Positions 1 to 6,074 of a stretch of DNA of 6,074 nt are shown here, in pieces (within the stretch, counting starts at the first letter, position 1; each line of letters begins with the position of its first letter). Under the pieces are notes generated by a model. The model was given only the letters and a program-made list of their open reading frames with translations, was not told where the DNA came from and did no database searches. Made by a program: the position numbers and the translations under genes. Source of the stretch: Gammaproteobacteria bacterium (GTDB lineage: Bacteria; Pseudomonadota; Gammaproteobacteria; Steroidobacterales; Steroidobacteraceae); NCBI GenBank assembly GCA_028293775.1, contig JAQGOD010000273.1:1-6074 (forward strand), given 5' to 3'.

Positions 1-562
1 TGCGCACGGCATCGACCTCGACAATACGCAGATTTTCGATGGTGCGATTGCGCACGCCCATGTGTCCGGACATGCGCTTACCCTTGAACACCCGGCCCGG
101 CGTTTGGCGCTGTCCAATGGAGCCCGGTGCGCGATGCGACACGGAGTTTCCATGGGTCTTCATTCCGCCGGCGAAGTTGTGGCGCTTCATCGTGCCCTGG
201 AAGCCCTTGCCCACCGTGGTGCCGGTGACATCGACGATTTGGCCCGCCTTGAACATGTCGACTTTGAATTCACCGCCGGCGGCGAGTTCGTCGCCTTCGC
301 CCTTGGCCAGTCGGAATTCTTGAGCGGTGTAGCCGGCAGCCACGTTCGCCTTGGCAAAATGGCCGGCCTGCGCTTTGGTGACCCGCGACGGGCGGCGGCT
401 GCCAATGGTGATTTGAACCGCGCGATAGCCGTCGGTTTTATCGTTTTTGACTTGCGAGATGCGATTCGGCAACGCCTCGACAACTGTCACGGGCACAGTC
501 ACACCGGCGTCGGTGAATACTCGGGTCATGCCGCACTTGCGGCCAACCAGACCAATGGACAT
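1..562 (-). CDS. rplC: 50S ribosomal protein L3, 5' portion (runs off the left edge)
   Basis: L3 is a primary binder of 23S rRNA that helps nucleate large-subunit assembly and reaches toward the peptidyl-transferase centre. The reading frame gives 187 residues starting [16 protein letters not shown]. It includes the L3 signatures [26 protein letters not shown] and the loop [15 protein letters not shown] (around residues 150-164). In relatives that loop carries the glutamine methylated by PrmB. Family members are about 210 residues long, so some 20-25 C-terminal residues lie beyond the window. The ATG at 562-560 is chosen because it matches the family N-terminus and has a good Shine-Dalgarno GAGG at 573-570, 7 nt upstream. 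Unusually, it lies 230 bp after rpsJ, with a candidate promoter in the gap. None of its 26 visible glycine codons is GGG. Identity is very secure; the C-terminus is not seen. Confidence 0.97.
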   Translation of the reverse strand, partial: MSIGLVGRKCGMTRVFTDAGVTVPVTVVEALPNRISQVKNDKTDGYRAVQITIGSRRPSRVTKAQAGHFAKANVAAGYTAQEFRLAKGEGDELAAGGEFKVDMFKAGQIVDVTGTTVGKGFQGTMKRHNFAGGMKTHGNSVSHRAPGSIGQRQTPGRVFKGKRMSGHMGVRNRTIENLRIVEVDAVR

Positions 563-702
563 TGTCAATCCTCATACAGCGAGAGCTTCAATTGAGCCTC
601 GCATCGTTGCGACAGATCAGCGGTTTGGACACACGGACCCCAAATCCCCTTGAGAATTTGGCGTCGGCACCCACGCGCTCCGACCTCTAAAATGGACGCG
701 GG
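563..702 (-). promoter_or_regulatory. Structured 5' leader of rplC (candidate)
   Basis: This is the approximately 140-nt stretch between the candidate promoter at 703-731 and the rplC start. No gene is seen in it. On the transcribed strand it can fold into several hairpins. One is CAAATTCT-CAAG-GGGATTTG at 660-641 (8 bp including G-U pairs). Another is GTCGG paired with CCGAC at about 684-663. A third has arms GAGGCT and AGCTCTC at 600-581 with one bulged base. The last ends just before the rplC Shine-Dalgarno at 573-570. In E. coli, L4 controls the S10 operon through a leader upstream of rpsJ. A leader placed after rpsJ is therefore notable, but no L4 site can be recognised by eye. The regulatory role is inference. 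Confidence 0.35.
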
Positions 703-731
703 AGTATAGGGATCTCAGGCGTTTCGCGCAA
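703..731 (-). promoter_or_regulatory. Candidate sigma-70 promoter upstream of rplC
   Basis: On the minus strand, TTGCGC (731-726) is followed by a 17-bp spacer and TATACT (708-703). The -10 matches TATAAT at 5 of 6 positions and the -35 matches TTGACA at 3 of 6. Spacing is optimal, and the start would fall near 696, leaving a leader of roughly 135 nt. It lies inside an unusually long rpsJ-rplC gap, which supports a real secondary promoter for the L3-led part of the S10 operon. The -35 hexamer is part of a second TTGCGCGAA copy next to the paired-hairpin repeat. The weak -35 keeps this a candidate. Confidence 0.45.
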
Positions 732-756
732 GTTCATTGCCATGCGCTTCGCGCAA
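719..756 (-). repeat. Direct repeat TTGCGCGAARCGC, two copies 25 bp apart
   Basis: TTGCGCGAAGCGC at 756-744 and TTGCGCGAAACGC at 731-719 (minus strand) agree at 12 of 13 positions. The first is the GAA-loop hairpin of the paired-hairpin element at 740-782. The second lacks the complementary change that would keep the full stem, so it looks like a decayed partial copy. It supplies the -35 hexamer of the candidate rplC promoter. Confidence 0.6.
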
Positions 757-782
757 CCCTTAACGGGGTCGTTCCGACCCCG
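740..782 (-). repeat. Paired-hairpin intergenic element, copy 1 (rpsJ-rplC gap)
   Basis: On the transcribed strand, an 8-bp hairpin CGGGGTCG-GAA-CGACCCCG (782-764) is followed by the 8-nt spacer TTAAGGGT. A 5-bp hairpin TGCGC-GAA-GCGCA (755-743) then ends in TGG. It starts 10 nt after the rpsJ stop codon. It aligns with the copies at 1123-1166 and 4519-4561, matching the latter at about 37 of 43 positions. No T-run follows either hairpin, so it is not a standard intrinsic terminator. Its function is unknown; mRNA stabilisation or processing, or a REP-like dispersed repeat, are possible. Confidence 0.75.
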
Positions 783-792
783 CCCGAAAACC

Positions 793-1104
793 CTAATTCA
801 GCTTGATTTGGACGTCGACGCCGGCCGGGAGTTCCAGCTTCATCAGCGCATCGACGGTCTTGTCCGTGGGGTTCAAAATGTCCATTAAGCGCTTGTGCGT
901 ACGGATTTCGAACTGATCACGGGCGTCTTTATCGCCGTGCGGGGCGGTCAATACCGTGAATCGCTCCATTTTAATGGGCAAGGGCACGGGACCTTTGACG
1001 GTCGCGCCGGTGCGTTTCGCGGTGTCGACGATTTCGCGCGCCGACTTGTCGATCAGGCGATGATCGAAAGCCTTCAGGCGGATACGGATATTCTGATTAG
1101 CCAT
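793..1104 (-). CDS. rpsJ: 30S ribosomal protein S10 / NusE
   Basis: S10 is part of the 30S head. It also acts as NusE, pairing with NusB in transcription antitermination and contacting NusG to couple transcription with translation. The 103-residue product is standard length. It starts [19 protein letters not shown] and contains the family blocks [15 protein letters not shown] and [17 protein letters not shown]. The ATG at 1104-1102 is chosen on family alignment and a purine-rich AAGAGAAG upstream. An in-frame ATG at 1143 would add 13 residues with no counterpart in the family and would sit inside the intergenic repeat, so it is rejected. The gene follows tuf by 82 bp, as in the joined str-S10 arrangement of many proteobacteria. 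The 230-bp gap after it, before rplC, is longer than usual. Confidence 0.97.
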   Translation of the reverse strand: MANQNIRIRLKAFDHRLIDKSAREIVDTAKRTGATVKGPVPLPIKMERFTVLTAPHGDKDARDQFEIRTHKRLMDILNPTDKTVDALMKLELPAGVDVQIKLN

Positions 1105-1122
1105 AAATCTTCTCTTACATTT

Positions 1123-1166
1123 CCAGGCGCTTCGCGCCAACAATTCCCGGGGTCGAAGCGACCCCG
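1123..1166 (-). repeat. Paired-hairpin intergenic element, copy 2 (tuf-rpsJ gap)
   Basis: On the transcribed strand the first hairpin is CGGGGTCG-CTT-CGACCCCG (1166-1148), followed by a 9-nt spacer. The second hairpin is GGCGC-GAA-GCGCC (1138-1126), again ending in TGG. Compared with the other copies, the outer pair of the second stem changes from T-A to G-C on both arms. The loop of the first hairpin differs, but its stem is intact. The element fills about half of the tuf-rpsJ gap and ends about 18 nt before the rpsJ start codon. No promoter was recognised in the rest of the gap. Confidence 0.75.
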
Positions 1167-1186
1167 CCCCAAAACGGTGGCAAAGT

Positions 1187-2377
1187 CTACGCTAAAACCT
1201 TGGCAACCACACCTGCGCCGACGGTTTTGCCGCCCTCACGGATGGCGAAACGCAAGCCCTGCTCCATGGCGATCGGGGCGATCAGTTCCACCACGATTTT
1301 GATGTTGTCCCCAGGCATCACCATCTCGGTGCCCTCCGGCAGCTCCACAGCTCCCGTCACATCGGTGGTGCGAAAGTAGAACTGCGGCCGATAACCCTTG
1401 AAGAACGGCGTGTGCCGCCCGCCCTCTTCCTTGCTCAAGACGTACACTTCGGCTTCAAACTTGGTGTGCGGCGTGATGCTGCCGGGCTTGCACAACACCT
1501 GCCCGCGCTCCACTTCCTCGCGCTTCGTGCCCCTTAAGAGCACCCCAACGTTATCTCCCGCCTGACCCTCATCCAAGAGCTTGCGGAACATCTCCACACC
1601 CGTGCAGGTGGTCTTGGTCGTCGGGCGAATCCCCACAATCTCCACCTCATCGTTGATCTTCACGATGCCGCGCTCAATGCGACCCGTCACCACCGTGCCG
1701 CGCCCGGCGATCGAGAACACATCTTCCACCGGCATCAAAAATGCCCCTTCCACCGCGCGCTTGGGCACCGGAATGTACTCATCCAGCGCCTTGACTAACT
1801 TGATCACCGAGGGCACCCCGATCTCGCTCTCATCCCCTTCCAGGGCTTTGAGCGCGGAGCCTGTGATGATCGGGGTCTTATCCCCGGGAAACTTGTACAG
1901 CGTCAACAGATCGCGCACTTCAAGCTCCACCAGCTCCAAAAGCTCCGCATCATCGACCATGTCGGCCTTGTTCAAATACACCACGATGTAGGGCACCCCT
2001 ACTTGCCGGGCCAGCAAAATGTGCTCCCGCGTCTGGGGCATCGGGCCATCGGCCGCCGACACCACCAGTATCGCCCCGTCCATCTGCGCCGCCCCCGTGA
2101 TCATGTTCTTCACATAGTCGGCATGCCCGGGACAGTCCACGTGCGCGTAGTGGCGCGCCTCGCTCTGATACTCCACGTGCGCCGTGGCAATCGTGATCCC
2201 TCGCGCCCGCTCCTCGGGGGCCTTGTCGATCTGATCGTAGGCTTTGAACTCCCCGCCGTACTTCTCCGCCATCACCTTCGTCAGTGCTGCCGTCAAGGTC
2301 GTCTTGCCATGATCAACATGCCCAATCGTCCCCACGTTCACGTGCGGCTTCGTTCGCTCAAACTTCCCCTTCGACAC
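1187..2377 (-). CDS. tuf: Translation elongation factor EF-Tu
   Basis: EF-Tu is the GTPase that brings aminoacyl-tRNA to the ribosomal A site and is recycled by EF-Ts. The 396-residue product is full length. GTPase motifs: GHVDHGKT at 19-26, RGITI at 59-63, DCPGH at 81-85 (H85 catalytic), NKAD at 136-139 and SALKAL at 174-179. The two beta-barrel domains follow, including [13 protein letters not shown] and [20 protein letters not shown], and the usual VVAKVLA C-terminus is present. Translation starts at GTG (2377-2375), fixed by the family N-terminus [16 protein letters not shown] and by GAGG 8 nt upstream. It lies 41 bp after fusA. Codon use is odd: hand counting gives GGG for 19 of 40 glycines, against 0 of 26 in visible rplC. 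Many proteobacteria carry a second tuf copy; whether this one does cannot be seen here. Confidence 0.98.
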   Translation of the reverse strand: MSKGKFERTKPHVNVGTIGHVDHGKTTLTAALTKVMAEKYGGEFKAYDQIDKAPEERARGITIATAHVEYQSEARHYAHVDCPGHADYVKNMITGAAQMDGAILVVSAADGPMPQTREHILLARQVGVPYIVVYLNKADMVDDAELLELVELEVRDLLTLYKFPGDKTPIITGSALKALEGDESEIGVPSVIKLVKALDEYIPVPKRAVEGAFLMPVEDVFSIAGRGTVVTGRIERGIVKINDEVEIVGIRPTTKTTCTGVEMFRKLLDEGQAGDNVGVLLRGTKREEVERGQVLCKPGSITPHTKFEAEVYVLSKEEGGRHTPFFKGYRPQFYFRTTDVTGAVELPEGTEMVMPGDNIKIVVELIAPIAMEQGLRFAIREGGKTVGAGVVAKVLA

Positions 2378-2385
2378 AGGCCTTA

Positions 2386-2389
2386 CCTC
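2386..2389 (-). promoter_or_regulatory. Ribosome binding site setting the GTG start of tuf
   Basis: GAGG on the minus strand, within TGAGAGGTAAGG, lies 8 nt before the GTG codon. This supports GTG as the true start. The 41-bp fusA-tuf gap holds nothing else recognisable. Confidence 0.75.
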
Positions 2390-2418
2390 TCAAAAAAATA
2401 AATACGCGTTTCGGACTC

Positions 2419-4512
2419 TTAAGAAGCTTTCTTCATCACGACGTCTGCGACATTGCCCGGCACTTCCTGGTATTTCGCGAACTCCATGGTGTAGTTCGCC
2501 CGGCCCTGGCTCATGGAGCGCATTGACGTCGAGTATTGAAACATTTCGGCCAGCGGCACCTCGGCGGTCACCACCTTGCCGGACGGACTGTCTTCGGTGC
2601 CGATGATTTGACCACGGCGGCGGCTCAAATCCCCGACGATATCGCCGTAATAGTCTTCGGGCATCACCACCTCGACTTTCATGATGGGCTCGAGCAGCAC
2701 CGGCTTGGCCTTGCGAAACCCTTCCTTGAAACCGATCGATCCCGCGATCTTGAAAGCCATCTCATTCGAGTCGACATCATGGTACGAGCCATCGAATATC
2801 GTGACCTTCACATCCACGATGGGATAGCCCGCGATCACGCCGGTCTGCACCGCTTCTTGAATCCCTTTGTCCACGGCAGGGATGTATTCGCGAGGTACGG
2901 TACCCCCGACAATTCCATTGACGAACTCGTAGCCCTTGCCCGGCGGCAGCGGCTCGAGCTTCAGCCACACATGTCCATACTGGCCCCGCCCGCCGGTCTG
3001 GCGAATGAATTTGCCTTCGGACTCGACGGTGTTGCGCAGCGTTTCGCGGTAAGCAACCTGGGGTTTGCCGACATTCGCTTCGACCTTGAATTCGCGCTTC
3101 ATGCGGTCGACGATGATTTCCAGATGCAGCTCGCCCATGCCTTCGATGATGGTCTGGCCCGATTCGGCATCGGTGTGCACGCGAAACGAGGGATCCTCTT
3201 TGGCCAGCCGCTGCAAGGCAAAACCCATTTTCTCTTGGTCAACCTTGGTCTTCGGCTCGACAGCCACCGAAATCACCGGCTCGGGAAATTCCATTTTTTC
3301 CAGGATGATGACTTTGTGCAAGTCGGACAGCGTGTCGCCCGTGGTGACATCCTTGAGGCCAACCGCGGCCGCAATATCGCCGGCGCGCACTTCCTTGATC
3401 TCGGAACGATCGCTGGCATGCATCTGCAGCAAGCGGCCGATGCGTTCCGCGCGGCTTCGATTCGGCACGAAAACTTGGTCGCCGGAATTGAGCGTTCCAG
3501 AATACACACGGAAAAAAGTCAGGTTGCCGACGAACGGGTCATTCAAAATTTTGAAGGCCAACGCCGAGAACGGCTCCGCATCGTCGGCCTTGCGGGTCAT
3601 GGGTTCGCCGTTTTCGCTTTGACCCTTGACGGAAGGTACTTCGGTCGGGGACGGCATGTATTCGACCACGGCATCGAGCACGGCCTGCACGCCCTTGTTC
3701 TTGAAAGCCGAACCGCAGGTGACCAGGCAGATTTCGTTTTTCACCGCGCGCTCGCGCAGACCTTTTTTGATCTCCTCGTCGCTCAAAGAGCCGCTGTCCA
3801 AATACTTATTCAGCAAGCTCTCGTCGCCTTCGGCGGCGGCCTCGATCATCTTGCCGCGCCACTCTTCGCACTCCTTGCGCATCTCCGCGGGGATCTCGCG
3901 ATACTCGAACTTCATGCCCTGAGTTTCCTCGTCCCACCAGATCGCCTTCATCTTGACGAGATCGACTACGCCGACGAAGCCCTCTTCGGCGCCGATGGGC
4001 AGTTGAATGGGGACCGGGTTGCCCCGCAGACGCGTTTTAATTTGCTCGACGCAGCGCAGAAAGTTCGCGCCGGCACGGTCCATCTTGTTGACGAACGCGA
4101 TGCGCGGCACGCCGTACTTGTTCATCTGGCGCCAAACGGTCTCGGATTGCGGCTGCACGCCGGAAACCGCACAGTAGACGGCGATGGCGGAGTCCAACAC
4201 GCGCAAGCTGCGTTCGACCTCAATGGTGAAGTCGACGTGACCGGGCGTGTCGATAATGTTGATGCGGTGCTCGGGGAAGCTCTTGTCCATCCCCTTCCAG
4301 AAACACGTGGTGGCCGCGGCTGTGATGGTGATGCCGCGCTCTTGCTCCTGTTCCATGTAGTCCATGACCGCCGCGCCGTCATGGACCTCGCCGATTTTGT
4401 GGGACACGCCGGTGTAGAACAAAATACGCTCGGTCGCGGTTGTTTTCCCCGCGTCGATGTGAGCGGAAATACCGATATTCCGGTATCGCTCTATGGGCGT
4501 AGTGCGTGCCAT
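2419..4512 (-). CDS. fusA: Translation elongation factor EF-G
   Basis: EF-G is the GTPase that drives translocation of tRNAs and mRNA and, with RRF, recycles ribosomes. The 697-residue product is close to the usual 690-705. GTPase motifs: AHIDAGKTT at 17-25, RGITI at 59-63, DTPGH at 88-92, NKMD at 142-145 and SAF at 268-270. The G' insert lies between the last two. Domains II-V follow, with GGRGQYGH at 507-514 and the domain IV tip YHDVDSNEM at 577-585 (H578 matches the translocation-critical histidine). The last domain contains [18 protein letters not shown]. The ATG at 4512-4510 fits the family N-terminus [20 protein letters not shown]. Its Shine-Dalgarno is weak (GGAAAG) and sits directly after the second hairpin of repeat copy 3. 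It lies 102 bp after rpsG and 41 bp before tuf. Confidence 0.98.
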   Translation of the reverse strand: MARTTPIERYRNIGISAHIDAGKTTATERILFYTGVSHKIGEVHDGAAVMDYMEQEQERGITITAAATTCFWKGMDKSFPEHRINIIDTPGHVDFTIEVERSLRVLDSAIAVYCAVSGVQPQSETVWRQMNKYGVPRIAFVNKMDRAGANFLRCVEQIKTRLRGNPVPIQLPIGAEEGFVGVVDLVKMKAIWWDEETQGMKFEYREIPAEMRKECEEWRGKMIEAAAEGDESLLNKYLDSGSLSDEEIKKGLRERAVKNEICLVTCGSAFKNKGVQAVLDAVVEYMPSPTEVPSVKGQSENGEPMTRKADDAEPFSALAFKILNDPFVGNLTFFRVYSGTLNSGDQVFVPNRSRAERIGRLLQMHASDRSEIKEVRAGDIAAAVGLKDVTTGDTLSDLHKVIILEKMEFPEPVISVAVEPKTKVDQEKMGFALQRLAKEDPSFRVHTDAESGQTIIEGMGELHLEIIVDRMKREFKVEANVGKPQVAYRETLRNTVESEGKFIRQTGGRGQYGHVWLKLEPLPPGKGYEFVNGIVGGTVPREYIPAVDKGIQEAVQTGVIAGYPIVDVKVTIFDGSYHDVDSNEMAFKIAGSIGFKEGFRKAKPVLLEPIMKVEVVMPEDYYGDIVGDLSRRRGQIIGTEDSPSGKVVTAEVPLAEMFQYSTSMRSMSQGRANYTMEFAKYQEVPGNVADVVMKKAS

Positions 4513-4518
4513 AACTTT

Positions 4519-4561
4519 CCATGCGCTTCGCGCAACTGTTAACGGGGCCGATGCGGCCCCG
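4519..4561 (-). repeat. Paired-hairpin intergenic element, copy 3 (rpsG-fusA gap)
   Basis: On the transcribed strand the hairpin CGGGGCCG-CAT-CGGCCCCG (4561-4543) is followed by the spacer TTAACAGT. The hairpin TGCGC-GAA-GCGCA (4534-4522) follows, ending in TGG. The first stem has a C-G pair where the other copies have T-A, changed on both arms. The second hairpin ends only 9 nt before the fusA start codon. The element's conserved tail TGGAAA supplies most of the weak fusA Shine-Dalgarno, so it could influence fusA translation. That role is inference. Confidence 0.75.
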
Positions 4562-4574
4562 TCCGATAGAACTT

Positions 4575-4603
4575 TATATATGGCCGATTCGGTGCAATTC
4601 CAG
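4575..4603 (-). promoter_or_regulatory. Weak candidate internal promoter before fusA
   Basis: On the minus strand, CTGGAA (4603-4598) is followed by 17 bp and TATATA (4580-4575), in the only AT-rich patch of the rpsG-fusA gap. The hexamers match consensus at about 3 and 4 of 6 positions. This is weak evidence and may be chance. Confidence 0.2.
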
Positions 4604-4607
4604 CCGC

Positions 4608-5121
<514 letters not shown>

Positions 5122-5496
5122 CTATTTCTTGGGCCGTTTGGCGCCGTATTTGGAGCGGCCTTGCCGCCGATCGCTGACACCCGCGCAATCAAGCGCGCCG
5201 CGCACCGTGTGATAGCGTACACCGGGCAGATCCTTGACTCTGCCGCCGCGGATCAACACCACCGAATGCTCCTGCAGGTTATGCCCTTCGCCGCCGATGT
5301 AGCTGGAGACCTCGTAACCGTTGGTCAAGCGTACGCGGCAGACCTTGCGCAAAGCGGAATTGGGCTTTTTCGGCGTGGTCGTGTACACGCGCGTACATAC
5401 CCCACGCTTCTGCGGCGAAGCCGCCAGAGCCGGGACCTTGGACTTCCAAGCAGGCTCGTTGCGGCCGGTTCGGATTAATTGGGTCGTCGTCGCCAT
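5122..5496 (-). CDS. rpsL: 30S ribosomal protein S12
   Basis: S12 sits at the decoding centre and contributes to accuracy of tRNA selection. The 124-residue product is standard length. It contains [20 protein letters not shown] (28-47), [20 protein letters not shown] (67-86), then [21 protein letters not shown]43 and K88, where streptomycin-resistance changes occur, are both the wild-type lysine. D89, the residue methylthiolated by RimO in other bacteria, is present. The N-terminal tail ([14 protein letters not shown], residues 7-20) is less basic than in E. coli, and S27 replaces the common cysteine. The ATG at 5496-5494 is supported by AAAGG about 6 nt upstream. It is the first gene after the promoter at 5601-5629. 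Confidence 0.98.
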   Translation of the reverse strand: MATTTQLIRTGRNEPAWKSKVPALAASPQKRGVCTRVYTTTPKKPNSALRKVCRVRLTNGYEVSSYIGGEGHNLQEHSVVLIRGGRVKDLPGVRYHTVRGALDCAGVSDRRQGRSKYGAKRPKK

Positions 5497-5513
5497 AAAT
5501 ACCTTTAGAAACC

Positions 5514-5594
5514 GCCCGTAGGAAAAGCAGTCCGTTGATGCAAAACCAAAAATTTACGGGCTCGAGGCCCGGCACAAGTGCCCGCAGACAAAGG
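5514..5594 (-). promoter_or_regulatory. Structured leader of rpsL with terminator-like hairpin
   Basis: On the transcribed strand, CGGGC-CTCGA-GCCCG (5571-5557) is followed by TAAATTTTTGG, resembling a weak intrinsic terminator. Directly upstream, GGCAC-TT-GTGCC (5582-5571) forms a competing short hairpin that overlaps it by one base. The 3' arm GCCCGTA (5561-5555) can also pair perfectly over 7 bp with TACGGGC (5520-5514), just before the rpsL Shine-Dalgarno, and over 5 bp with CGGGC at 5584-5580. Mutually exclusive folds like these suggest attenuation or autogenous control, but no known riboswitch or protein site is recognised. The stem is short and three A residues precede the T-run, so terminator strength is doubtful. 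Confidence 0.35.
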
Positions 5595-5600
5595 CCGGCG

Positions 5601-5629
5601 ATTGTAGGAACCGTCGGCGTTAGTGTCAA
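5601..5629 (-). promoter_or_regulatory. Main str operon promoter (sigma-70)
   Basis: On the minus strand, a perfect -35 TTGACA (5629-5624) is followed by exactly 17 bp and TACAAT (5606-5601), which matches the -10 consensus at 5 of 6. The start is expected near 5594, giving a leader of roughly 95 nt before rpsL. The discriminator after the -10 reads CGCCGGC. GC-rich discriminators are typical of stable-RNA and ribosomal-protein promoters inhibited by ppGpp and DksA, so stringent control is a reasonable inference. Confidence 0.85.
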
Positions 5630-5634
5630 GGTCA

Positions 5635-5651
5635 TTGCTGCGTTGCAGCAA
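5635..5651 (-). repeat. Inverted repeat just upstream of the str promoter
   Basis: TTGCTGC-AAC-GCAGCAA is a perfect 7-bp stem with a 3-nt loop. It lies 24 bp after the TraB/GumN-like stop codon and 5 bp upstream of the -35. No T-run follows, so it would be a poor intrinsic terminator. It may be a degraded terminator for the upstream gene or a protein-binding site at the promoter. Neither can be decided from sequence. Confidence 0.4.
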
Positions 5652-5674
5652 GCATTAAAGTCCACTATTACTCT

Positions 5675-6074
5675 CTAAGGCCCTTCGATTTCATAGCCAT
5701 CCGCACGCAGCTCATCGAGCAGGCCACCGCGTTCGAGCAGCATATCCAAGTTGACCACGGCAATGGTGGTCCCGGCGGATCGCAGATATTTTTCGATATT
5801 CTCGAGCCAGGTCTGCCGTATGCGGCCGATCACATCGAAGGCGCCCTTGCCCTCATCCAGGGCGCTGCGGCAGGCATCGACTTCCTTGAGTTCAGGCAGG
5901 TTCTCGATGCGCTCGACATTGCCTTCCGCCCAGGCTTGCGCGCGCTCCACCAGCCTCGGCAGGCCGCTTTCGAGGGTCGTCACGGACGCCTCGACACAGG
6001 TGCGTTCGGCCGCCGCGGGCATCGTCTTCAGCGCCTCGAGCATATCGCTTGCGCCGGCGACTTTGATCTCCTCG
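5675..6074 (-). CDS. TraB/GumN-like family protein, C-terminal portion (runs off the right edge)
   Basis: The last 132 residues of a protein whose frame stays open to the window edge; its true start is not visible, and the Met at 6043 is internal. The C-terminal half resembles the TraB/GumN (Tiki-like) family. A helix with an RxTWLxNIEKYL pattern (around RIRQTWLENIEKYL) is followed by the strand TTIAVV and the ending GGLLDELRADGYEIEGP, matching the family's usual close. The middle is acidic and helical (ERAQAWAEGNVERIENLPEL). Canonical members have a GxxH motif after this strand; here the aligned residues read NLDM, so the putative metal ligand is missing. Substrate and role are unknown. It stands directly upstream of rpsL on the same strand, a place often held by rpoC, and probably has its own transcription unit. 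The family call rests on pattern recognition only. Confidence 0.65.
   Translation of the reverse strand, partial: EEIKVAGASDMLEALKTMPAAAERTCVEASVTTLESGLPRLVERAQAWAEGNVERIENLPELKEVDACRSALDEGKGAFDVIGRIRQTWLENIEKYLRSAGTTIAVVNLDMLLERGGLLDELRADGYEIEGP

Noticed and set aside
62..595. 177-codon plus-strand frame opposite rplC
   Set aside because: It is a shadow of rplC with no recognisable protein features. The minus strand encodes an unmistakable L3.
687..743. 18-codon minus-strand frame (MAMNLRETPEIP...) in the rpsJ-rplC gap
   Set aside because: It has no ribosome binding site, starts inside a hairpin arm of the repeat and spans the candidate promoter. Probably chance.
740..792. Possible intrinsic terminator after rpsJ (CGGGGTCG hairpin)
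   Set aside because: The stem is strong but is followed by GTTAAGGG, not a T-run. The same module recurs before other genes, so it is treated as a repeat element.
1105..1143. Upstream in-frame ATG extending S10 by 13 residues
   Set aside because: The extension has no counterpart in S10 proteins, lacks a Shine-Dalgarno and lies in the intergenic repeat element.
2536..4542. 668-codon open frame on the plus strand, antisense to fusA
   Set aside because: It mirrors the highly conserved EF-G gene. Its product is rich in His, Asp and Arg with no recognisable domain, and long antisense frames are expected opposite GC-rich codon-biased genes.
5279..5665. 128-codon minus-strand frame overlapping rpsL and its leader
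   Set aside because: It runs through the promoter and leader and out of frame across rpsL, with no recognisable domain. It is a shadow frame.

Overview
The window is a stretch of the conserved bacterial str/S10 ribosomal-protein region, read entirely from the minus strand. In transcription order it holds the 3' part of a TraB/GumN-like gene (running in from the right edge), rpsL, rpsG, fusA, tuf, rpsJ and the first 187 codons of rplC (running off the left edge). Gene order, protein lengths and protein sequences (a 396-aa EF-Tu, a 697-aa EF-G, S12 and S7 of proteobacterial type) point to a GC-rich proteobacterium, most likely a gammaproteobacterium. I cannot place it to genus from this window.

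Right edge to rpsL: the partial TraB/GumN-like gene ends at 5675. A 178-bp intergenic region follows, with a near-consensus sigma-70 promoter (TTGACA, 17 bp, TACAAT) and a GC-rich discriminator. Its leader of roughly 95 nt can fold into competing hairpins ahead of rpsL. rpsL and rpsG are 24 bp apart, fusA and tuf 41 bp apart. The remaining gaps are longer: 102 bp before fusA, 82 bp before rpsJ and 230 bp before rplC. The last has its own candidate promoter and a structured leader.

The six identified genes all serve translation: S12 and S7 of the small subunit, the two elongation GTPases EF-G and EF-Tu, S10 (also NusE in antitermination), and L3 of the large subunit. They are probably transcribed largely as one unit from the promoter upstream of rpsL, with a possible second input before rplC.

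The gene content is ordinary housekeeping. I see no defence system, mobile element, CRISPR array or unknown gene cluster. The main unexplained structure is a 43-44 bp paired-hairpin element present three times, in the same orientation, in the three longer intergenic gaps. The copies carry compensatory base changes in both stems. Second is the composition of tuf, which uses GGG for glycine far more than its neighbours do.
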